64,000 bases of DNA from Pseudomonadota bacterium (GTDB lineage Bacteria > Pseudomonadota > Gammaproteobacteria > Xanthomonadales > Xanthomonadaceae), in NCBI GenBank assembly GCA_018242485.1, contig JAFEBV010000006.1, positions 170,661-234,660 on the forward strand. The letters run 5' to 3'. How positions within the stretch are numbered: the stretch's first letter is position 1; every line of letters begins with the position of its first letter. A model generated the notes under the pieces. That model did not search any database. It was not told the origin of the DNA and worked only from the letters and a program-made list of their open reading frames with translations. Positions 1 through 7,211 of this stretch are shown here, one piece after another. The position numbers and the translations under genes were made by a program.

Positions 1-1291
1 GCGGGAGCGGAAGGCTGGGGCAGGCCGTCTGTCCGTTGCCGTTGACGATCTGCAGCGTGTTGACGATGGCCGAGGTCAACATGAACGTCTGGCTGGCGTG
101 ATTGTCGGTGCGCGTGGCCATGACCTGCACCGGCCCGGTGGTAGCGCCGAAATGGATGACCGCGCTGCTCATGCCGCCAAGATTGGTAGCGCCGCCGTTG
201 GAGACCGAGGCCACCGTCGCGCTGCCGCTGACGACCGACCAGGCGATCGGAATGTTGGGCTGGGCGTTGGGGCCGACACTGGCTTCGACGACCAAAGGCA
301 GGGGAGCGTTCTGGTTCGGGAAACCGGTCTGGTTGTTGCCGGAGACGATGTTCAGGGTCGGCATGTACACCCCGGCGGTGAAGCTCACCGAGACGGAGGG
401 ATTGTCTGCGCGCGCGGCGGTGATGGTCACGTTGCCCGGGCCGGGGCCGACGCTGGTGACCGTGATGCTGGCCAGACCATTGCCGTCGGTGACGCTGGTG
501 GAGCCAGACAGCGTTGCGCCGCCGGTGGCGGTCCATTGAATGGCGAGGCCGGACGTGTTGGAACCGCCGCTGATCGCGCGCACGCTCAGGGGGGTGAGCA
601 ACGCGGTGTTGGCGGCGGCCGATTGGCCATCGCCTGCGACCTTGAGCAGATTTTGCGAAAGGGGCTGCACCGCATTGTCGTTGCCATGCGGAATCCCCGC
701 CGCGATCGCCAGTCCGCCGCCGAGGATGGCTGCCGCGGCGATGATGGTCTTGCTTCTACGGTCGTCGGCGTCGGAACCGCCAGCAGCCTCATTGCCGGTG
801 GAGACGACCACATTCACCGCAAAACGGGTACTGACCCAGCTCGCGCAGCCCGCCGTGGCGCAACCGGGATTCTTCTGGGTAGTGGCGGTGACGACATAGC
901 TGCCGGGCACGGAGGCGTGGAATACGGTGCTCGTGGCGCCGGCCTGCGCGTCCTTGGTCTGCGCCGAGGTCTTCGAATGCTCGCGCGTCAAGCTGGCCTT
1001 GCCGGGGCCGTTGACCGCCCAGTCGACGTCCTGTCCTTGCATGCCTTGCCCTTCCAGACGCTTCACCACTTCCAAAGTGAGGTTCTTGCCCTGATCCACC
1101 GTGAGCGCGCCGGTATCCGCGTGCGCGGGCGACAAAGTGGCGGTGGATTCTCCGGCTGCCGCCGAAGCGTTGGTGGCGGCGACGCCCAGTGCGCCGAGCA
1201 GCATGCAACTGGCCGCCCCGAGGCGCCATTGGCGCAGTTTTGCCGCGAAGCCTGTTTGGCGTGCGTTGGCCGAGGTCTGGTCGATCGTCAT
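1..1291 (-). CDS. Secreted bacterial Ig-like repeat protein, C-terminus beyond window
   Basis: The frame is open from an ATG at 1291 to the left edge, so at least 430 residues are present and the 3' end is missing. An AGGGGA ribosome site lies about 8 bases before the ATG. Residues 1 to about 40 form a long signal peptide: a basic stretch, then a hydrophobic core ending in Ala-Ala-Thr-Asn-Ala-Ser-Ala. A region with two cysteines follows (near NPGCATAGC), then a short hydrophobic segment (about residues 175-190). After that come Big-1/invasin-like Ig repeats with the landmarks SGNNQTG and GNGQTA. The same landmark (GGNNQTG, SGNNQ) marks the Ig repeats of the autotransporter just upstream on the same strand. 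It is probably an exported surface or adhesion protein; whether it has its own anchor or barrel cannot be seen. Confident as a gene, moderate on role. Confidence 0.72.
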   Translation of the reverse strand, partial: MTIDQTSANARQTGFAAKLRQWRLGAASCMLLGALGVAATNASAAAGESTATLSPAHADTGALTVDQGKNLTLEVVKRLEGQGMQGQDVDWAVNGPGKASLTREHSKTSAQTKDAQAGATSTVFHASVPGSYVVTATTQKNPGCATAGCASWVSTRFAVNVVVSTGNEAAGGSDADDRRSKTIIAAAAILGGGLAIAAGIPHGNDNAVQPLSQNLLKVAGDGQSAAANTALLTPLSVRAISGGSNTSGLAIQWTATGGATLSGSTSVTDGNGLASITVTSVGPGPGNVTITAARADNPSVSVSFTAGVYMPTLNIVSGNNQTGFPNQNAPLPLVVEASVGPNAQPNIPIAWSVVSGSATVASVSNGGATNLGGMSSAVIHFGATTGPVQVMATRTDNHASQTFMLTSAIVNTLQIVNGNGQTACPSLPLP

Positions 1292-1384
1292 GACGGCAAT
1301 CCCCTGATGATAGGTGCGCCTGAAGACAGGTGCGCGGGCGAGCCGGTCGCGCCGTCTCGCCGCGTGTCGCTGGTTTCCCCGGCT

Positions 1385-1408
1385 GGCGGCGCGATCCATC
1401 GCGCCGCC
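1385..1408 (-). other. Perfect hairpin between autotransporter gene and next Ig-repeat gene
   Basis: GGCGGCGCGAT and ATCGCGCCGCC form an 11-bp perfect inverted repeat separated by two bases. It lies in the 225-base gap downstream of the autotransporter stop. No T-run follows on the minus strand, so it may be an attenuator, an mRNA-protecting structure or a weak terminator. Confidence 0.4.
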
Positions 1409-1516
1409 CTGCCGCCCCGACATTTCATCCACTGCGCCTCGCGTGCCTCGCGAGATGTATTCCAAATCGTCCGCGACCGCAAGCGCCGCGTGACGTTGCC
1501 GCCTTCGCCCCGAGTA

Positions 1517-4500
1517 TCAGAACTCGACGCGCAGCCCTACCGCGATGTTGTCCTGGGTGATGCCAGTGCGGCCCAGGATTTTCTCGTAGTACACGAATCC
1601 AGAACGTCCTTGCGGGAACACAAAGGACATGCCCAAGCCGAGCCGGAAGAAGTCGCTGTCGATGGGGAAGCCGTTGGCGTAGATCGGCGTCTGCGTCGGA
1701 TCGGCAAGGAAGCGGGCAGTGATCGAGTCCGGGCTGGTCTGGAACTCATGCTGCCATTCCACTTCCGCATGCGGCATCCACACGCCCCAGTTCTGGCTGG
1801 AGGCATAGTTCACCTTCGCGCCGAGCACGCTGGCGGTGGAGGTCATGGCGTGGGTCTGCACCGCCAATCCCAAACCGCTGCCCGAGCCGGGTTGCAGTGT
1901 CTCCCGATAACCGTCGAAGTCCACCCGCGTCCAAGTGCCGCGGAAATACGGCCCGAACGACCACGGCCCCTTGTTGAAGTCGCGACCGAGGGTGAGCGCG
2001 GCTGCCAGCGTGGTGCCGCTGTCCTTGCCGGTGGCGGTCTGATTCACGGTGGTGGTACCGCCCGGGCCGGTCAGGGTGTAAACGATCGTGCGCGAGAGGT
2101 TGTAGTTGTTGCTGCCCCACGTGAACACGCCGTCCACGTACCAGTTGTCCTTCTGGAAGAAGGTGGAATAGGCCGACAGGCTCCAGCCGGTGGTGTCCAT
2201 CCCGCCCGAACCGTTGGCGTCGATCCCGGCCCGGTATTTGGCGAAGCCCGCGCTCACGCCGCCGATGAAGTGATCGTTGAATCGATAGTCCACGCCGGCG
2301 GTGACGCCGTTGGTGTTGAACCCGTAACCGGGCAGATTCTGGCGTGGATCGGCCGAGCCGTGGCCGAAGGTGCCGGACAGGAAGAAGCCCCAGCGATCGA
2401 AGCCCGCCCCGGCTTCCTGCTTGTCCTTGTCGGCAGCGGAGCCGGCCAGCGAGGATGCGGCCAGCGAGCCGATCGGCAGGCTGCCGTTGGGCGAGGAGAA
2501 GGCCAGGCCACCGAAGTGGTCGCCGCCGGTACCGCTGCGCAGGGCCGCGATGCGCGCCTTGATGTTGTCGAACTGGGCGGTGGAGATCAGCATCGCCGCG
2601 CTGGTCTCGAGGTAAGCCGAGTCGGAGAACATCTGATCGATCGCGCCCAGCGTCTGGCTGGGGTTCGGGCCCGCCGCGCCGGCCAGCGCATTGCACTGGT
2701 TCAGCAGATCCTGCTGGGCCGGAGTGCGCGTGGCCAAGGCCGCGAGCGCCGTGCAGGCGTTGTCCAGGGCTCCCGTGATCTGGCTCTGCAGCGGGGTCAG
2801 ACCGCTGATGAAGGACAGGCCGCCGTTGAGGCCGAAGGTCACCAGCCCGGAGGTCGGGTTGGAGGTCGAGACGGTCACCGTGGCGGCGCCAACCACGCTG
2901 ACCTGCGCGGTGTTGGTCGCGCGGCCGTGGCTGTCGGTGATCGAGGTGGCCGACGTCAGCGTGGCATTGCTCGCCGACCAGTTGACCGTCACGTTGGCCA
3001 GCGGCGTGCTGCCGGATGTCACCTGCACGACCAGCGGCTGGGACGGAGTACCCGGCGCCAAGTGCTGGTTGTTGCCCGATACCACCTGCATCGTCGCCGT
3101 GGTCAACGGCGTGGCGGTGAAGGTGACGGAATTGCCGCCGGGCACCGTCACCTGCACCTGGTTCGGTCCGGTGCCGGAACCCAGCGTGTATTGGTTGCTT
3201 GAATTGCCCGAGGCGTCGGTCACCGTCGATGCGCCACTGGCGAGACTGCCGCCGCCAGACAGCACCGTCCATTGCACCGCGACACCTGACACGCCCGGGG
3301 TCATCCGGTGCGCTATTTGTGTAGTGCCCGCCGGTATCGCAACCTTGACCTGGAAAGGCTGCGGCAGCGCTTGCCCGGAAACGGCCGTCTGATTGTTGCC
3401 GCCGGTGATGGTCACAACATAACCCAGTGAGGTTTCGCTGAAGCTCACGTTCGAGCCGGCCGCGGTCGCACTGATGCTGATCGCGCCGGGCGTGTTGCCG
3501 TAGCTGAAGCCCATCTGAGCATTGCCGTTGGCATCAGTCGTGGAGGTGCCCGAGGCGACGGAAGCCGAACCGCTGGTCACGGCCCAGTTCACCGTCTGGT
3601 TGGCGAAGGGTGCGCCCGCGCCATTGGTCAGGTTCACCACCATCGGATGCAGGGCCGTGGTGCCGACCACGCCGACCTGGTTGTTGCCCGACACGATGCT
3701 CAGCACCGGGCTGCCGTTGGTCGCGGTGAAGGTCACCGACTGCGTGGTGTAGTCGGCGCGGGTGGCGGTGATCGTCACCGGGCCGGGGGTGGCGCCGAGA
3801 GTCACGGTATTGGTCGCCTGCCCGTTGGCGGCGGTGATCGAGGTCGCGCTGCCCAGCGTGGCCGAGCCGGAAGTGACGGCCCAGTTCACCGTCACGCCCG
3901 CCGCTGCGCTGCCGTTGTTGAGCACCGACACCACCAGCGGAGCGGGCAGGGCGCTGTTGGGCGTCCCGGTTTGATTGTTGCCGCCGACGATGGCGATGGT
4001 CGGGTTGGGCGCGAACACCGGGGTGACCAGGGTCTGCGTCACCGCGGTGGTGATCTGCGCGCCGGCTGTGGCCGAACCGGTGTTGCTGATCGAGCCGGTG
4101 TTGGCGTCGTTCGCGGTGGCGGTGTAGGTGCCGCTGAGCACGCAGGTCGCGTTCACCGCGACGTTGTTGCATGTGATGCTGGCGGGCGTGGTGATCGGGT
4201 CATTCACGGTGACCGTGGCCAGCGTCACGTTGCCGGTGTTGGTGGCGGTCACTTTGTAGGTGAGCACGTCGCCCGGGGTGATGTTGCCGGAGTGGTCGTT
4301 GTCCGCATAACCGGCCAGTACCTTGGTCAGGTTCATGGTCGCCGTGGTGTCTACGGGCGTCTTGAGCGTGTTGCTGGGGATCGGTGCGCCGAACTGGTTG
4401 GCCGTGGCCGAACCGGTGTTGCTGATCGAGCCGTTCGTCACGTCGGTGGCGGTCGCCGTGTAAGTGCCTGTCAGCACGCAGGTTCCACCCGTGCCGACCA

Positions 4501-6820
4501 CCGCGCAGGTGGTGGATGATGGCGTGGTGAGGGGATCGAAGACTTGGACGTTGCCCAGCACCGAGGTGCCGGTGTTGGTCGCGGTGACCGTATAGGTGAG
4601 AACGCTGCCTTGAATGGGATTCCCGGCGGCATCACCACCGGCGACGTGGGTCAGCGCCTTCACGACGGTCATCGCCGGCACCTTGTTGCTTACCGGCGTC
4701 ACCAGGACTGCCTGCACCGGTCGGCCGATCTGCGTCGCGCTCGCGGTGCCGGTGTTGCGGATGGTGCCGTTGCTGGCGTCCGCCGCGGTCACCGTGTAGG
4801 TACCGGTCAGCACGCAGGTACCGCCGATCGCCACGCTGGCGCAGGTGGCGCTCGCCGGGCTGGTCAACGGATCGCTGACCAGCACGCCGGTCAGCACGGA
4901 CTGTCCGCTGTTCGTGGCGGTCACGGTGTAGGTGAGCACGTCGCCCTGGGCCACGGTGTTGCCGCCCGAATTGTGGGTGAGCGCCTTGGTGATCGACAGC
5001 GCCGGAGTGCCCGACACCGGGGTGACGATGGTGGCCTGTACCGGTGCCGGCAACTGCCGCGCCGATGCCGTGCCGGTGTTGGTGATTGCACCGGCGGCCA
5101 AGTCGGTGGCGGACACGGTGTAGGTGCCGGTGAGCGCGCAGGTGCCGCCGGCGGGCACGTTGCCGCAGGCGAAGGTGGATGGTTTGGTGAGCGGGTCGCT
5201 GACGGTCAGGTTGGCCAGCGCGACGTTGCCGGTGTTGGTGACGGTGACTTTGTACTCCAGCAGATCGCCGACGACGACCAGGCCCGGGTAGCGGGTGTCG
5301 TAATTACGGGCCAACACCTTGGCTATGCTCGCCTTGGGCGTCGGGAACACGGGTGTGGTGAAGGTGTCGGAGATGCCTTTGGGGAACTGCGTCGAGGTTG
5401 CCGTGCCGGTGTTGACGATCTTGCGGCGATCCACGTCGGGCCTGGAGACCGTGTACGTCCCGCCGAGCACGCAGGTGCCGTTGATCGGCACGCTGGCGCA
5501 GGTGATCGTGCCGGGCGTGGTCAGTGGATCGTTGACGACCACGTTGGTCAGCGCGCTGCCGCCGGAGTTGGTGGCGGTGACGGTATAGGTCAGCACCGAA
5601 CCTTCGATGGCTTGCCCGGCGGCATTGCCACCGGCGATGTTGGTCAGGACTTTCGCCACCTTCATGAACGGGGGCTGGAAGACCGTGGTCTTGACCGTGT
5701 TGCTGCCGACGGGTGCGACAATTTCATTCGATGTTCCCGATGCCGTATTGGACACCGAGCCGGCGGTGGCGTCGCCGCTGGTGACCGTATAGGTCGGGCT
5801 GAAGGTGCATGTGTTGCCGACCGCGAGCGTGCCGCAGTTGTAGGTGCTGGGCGTGGTGGTGGGGTCGTTGATGACGAGGTTGGTCAACGGCACGTTGCCG
5901 GTGTTCTTGGTGGCGATGGTGTAGGTGATCACGTCGCCCGGGCTGACATTGCCGCTGCGATCCGGGTCGGTATAACTGGCGAAGGTCTTGGTCAGGGTCA
6001 TCGCCGGCGCGGTCGTCACCCCCGTGCGCAGGGTGACGGGGACATTGCCTGTATAGCCCGCCGCGGTGGCGGTCGCCGTGTTGACGACGAGGCCGCGAGC
6101 CATATTGGCATTGGTGACGGTGTAGGTGCCGGTGAGCACGCAGGTGGCGTTGAAATTCACCGTGGGGCAGGTAATGGTGTTGGGCGCGATCAGCGGATCG
6201 TTGATCTGGACGTTCGTCAGTTGCCCGCCGGTCGGGTTGTTGTTGGTTGCCGTCACCTGATAGGTGAGGACATCGCCCGCCGTCACCGTGCCTGGCACCG
6301 GATTGCCGTTTATCAAGGTGATCTGCTTGGCAAGAAGGATCGGGGGCGGCACGACCGGGGTTGCCGTGGCGTTGTAGGTCAATGTTGCGCCTATGCAGTC
6401 GGCGGCGATGCAACTGATCGTCATGACAACCGAGCCGGGGTTGGGGCCGAGCTGGAGCGTGAAATTGTTGGTGAAGGGCGCTGCGCCGTTGTTGTTGTAG
6501 GTGCTGCCAGAAGTAATCGTCGCGCCGCCGGTGCTATCGGATTGAATGGAAACCGTGCCGCTCGCGACGCTGCACAAGACTCCGTTGTCGGCAGTGAACG
6601 AGTAGTTGAGTGTGGTATTTACGGTGCCACTTTGATTAGTGGAGCCTGCGTTGTAGAGCACACAAAACGCCCTCGCGGCATGCGCTTGATGGCTCCATCC
6701 GCCCCCCAACAGCAGCAGCAGAAACACCATCGCCTTCGCGAAGATGCCGTGGCTGTGCAGGGATTTCGTGCGCGGCGTGCCGCGATGAAAGAACGGATGA
6801 ACCGACAGGCTCGAACGCAT
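1517..6820 (-). CDS. Autotransporter with DUF11-like and Ig-like repeat passenger
   Basis: 1767 residues from the ATG at 6820, preceded by GGGGAAG at good spacing. The frame stays open to 7225, but that would run back through the promoter. Signal peptide about 1-48, with a five-Leu core and cleavage after HQAHA. Residues about 160-937 hold seven DUF11/DUF7507-like repeats of about 110 residues (core V-L-T-Y-x-V-T-A-T-N-x-G); every copy has a C-X8-C pair such as CASVPINGTC. Residues about 937-1320 hold four Big-1-like repeats starting near GGNNQ or SGNNQ. A linker follows, then a beta-barrel from about 1474 (RWGFFLSGTFGHG) ending in ...LRVEF, the aromatic end typical of outer-membrane barrels. 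Type V secretion to the cell surface and an adhesin or biofilm role are inferred. Cysteine-rich passengers are uncommon in autotransporters. A similar Ig-repeat gene follows downstream. Confidence 0.85.
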   Translation of the reverse strand: MRSSLSVHPFFHRGTPRTKSLHSHGIFAKAMVFLLLLLGGGWSHQAHAARAFCVLYNAGSTNQSGTVNTTLNYSFTADNGVLCSVASGTVSIQSDSTGGATITSGSTYNNNGAAPFTNNFTLQLGPNPGSVVMTISCIAADCIGATLTYNATATPVVPPPILLAKQITLINGNPVPGTVTAGDVLTYQVTATNNNPTGGQLTNVQINDPLIAPNTITCPTVNFNATCVLTGTYTVTNANMARGLVVNTATATAAGYTGNVPVTLRTGVTTAPAMTLTKTFASYTDPDRSGNVSPGDVITYTIATKNTGNVPLTNLVINDPTTTPSTYNCGTLAVGNTCTFSPTYTVTSGDATAGSVSNTASGTSNEIVAPVGSNTVKTTVFQPPFMKVAKVLTNIAGGNAAGQAIEGSVLTYTVTATNSGGSALTNVVVNDPLTTPGTITCASVPINGTCVLGGTYTVSRPDVDRRKIVNTGTATSTQFPKGISDTFTTPVFPTPKASIAKVLARNYDTRYPGLVVVGDLLEYKVTVTNTGNVALANLTVSDPLTKPSTFACGNVPAGGTCALTGTYTVSATDLAAGAITNTGTASARQLPAPVQATIVTPVSGTPALSITKALTHNSGGNTVAQGDVLTYTVTATNSGQSVLTGVLVSDPLTSPASATCASVAIGGTCVLTGTYTVTAADASNGTIRNTGTASATQIGRPVQAVLVTPVSNKVPAMTVVKALTHVAGGDAAGNPIQGSVLTYTVTATNTGTSVLGNVQVFDPLTTPSSTTCAVVGTGGTCVLTGTYTATATDVTNGSISNTGSATANQFGAPIPSNTLKTPVDTTATMNLTKVLAGYADNDHSGNITPGDVLTYKVTATNTGNVTLATVTVNDPITTPASITCNNVAVNATCVLSGTYTATANDANTGSISNTGSATAGAQITTAVTQTLVTPVFAPNPTIAIVGGNNQTGTPNSALPAPLVVSVLNNGSAAAGVTVNWAVTSGSATLGSATSITAANGQATNTVTLGATPGPVTITATRADYTTQSVTFTATNGSPVLSIVSGNNQVGVVGTTALHPMVVNLTNGAGAPFANQTVNWAVTSGSASVASGTSTTDANGNAQMGFSYGNTPGAISISATAAGSNVSFSETSLGYVVTITGGNNQTAVSGQALPQPFQVKVAIPAGTTQIAHRMTPGVSGVAVQWTVLSGGGSLASGASTVTDASGNSSNQYTLGSGTGPNQVQVTVPGGNSVTFTATPLTTATMQVVSGNNQHLAPGTPSQPLVVQVTSGSTPLANVTVNWSASNATLTSATSITDSHGRATNTAQVSVVGAATVTVSTSNPTSGLVTFGLNGGLSFISGLTPLQSQITGALDNACTALAALATRTPAQQDLLNQCNALAGAAGPNPSQTLGAIDQMFSDSAYLETSAAMLISTAQFDNIKARIAALRSGTGGDHFGGLAFSSPNGSLPIGSLAASSLAGSAADKDKQEAGAGFDRWGFFLSGTFGHGSADPRQNLPGYGFNTNGVTAGVDYRFNDHFIGGVSAGFAKYRAGIDANGSGGMDTTGWSLSAYSTFFQKDNWYVDGVFTWGSNNYNLSRTIVYTLTGPGGTTTVNQTATGKDSGTTLAAALTLGRDFNKGPWSFGPYFRGTWTRVDFDGYRETLQPGSGSGLGLAVQTHAMTSTASVLGAKVNYASSQNWGVWMPHAEVEWQHEFQTSPDSITARFLADPTQTPIYANGFPIDSDFFRLGLGMSFVFPQGRSGFVYYEKILGRTGITQDNIAVGLRVEF

Positions 6821-6854
6821 TGCACTTCCCCAAGTGGCGCGACGGACGCGCCGC

Positions 6855-6882
6855 AGTATAGCCGTTTGCACACATGTGCAAA
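6855..6882 (-). promoter_or_regulatory. Candidate promoter overlapping a palindrome, upstream of autotransporter
   Basis: On the minus strand TATACT (6855-6860) is a near-consensus -10 box. The palindrome TTTGCACA-N2-TGTGCAAA (6865-6882) covers the expected -35 position, with TTTGCA 16 bases upstream of TATACT. An 8-bp-arm symmetric site over the -35 box suggests a repressor or activator operator. The predicted start site is about 30 bases before the autotransporter ATG. It may also affect the divergent caspase-like gene at 7212. Confidence 0.55.
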
Positions 6883-7211
6883 GGTCGATATTCGTTCCTG
6901 AATGAAGGCATACAAGGCCTGTCCGAGGGCGGGCGGAAATTACGTATAGGCGGCCCGTTCGCATGAGCAAGCGCACACGGCGTGTCGGTGTCCGCTGTCG
7001 GCTGGATCTTGCGTACGCGCAAGCAGGAGTCCCCTGTGCGACCGTCGCGATACCCCGCGCCGGTACGGGTTCAGGCTCAAAGGCCGTTTGGCGGGTGCGA
7101 ACGCATCGCGCGGGTGGCCAAAGAATGCCTATACTCGACGCACCCACCATGGCGGCTCGCGCTGCAACGGCTGGCGCGAGCCGCGAACATCCTGATCGGA
7201 GTTTGCCAACC

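Noticed and set aside
98..3202. 1034-codon open frame on the plus strand, rich in Gly/Arg/His
   Set aside because: It is antisense to two minus-strand genes with clear domains (Ig repeats and autotransporter barrel); its product is low-complexity and has no recognisable fold, as expected of G+C-rich shadow frames.
4544..6901. 785-codon plus-strand open frame over the DUF11-like repeats
   Set aside because: It is the repetitive Gly/Val/Asp-rich complement of the autotransporter repeats, with no start signal or family match.
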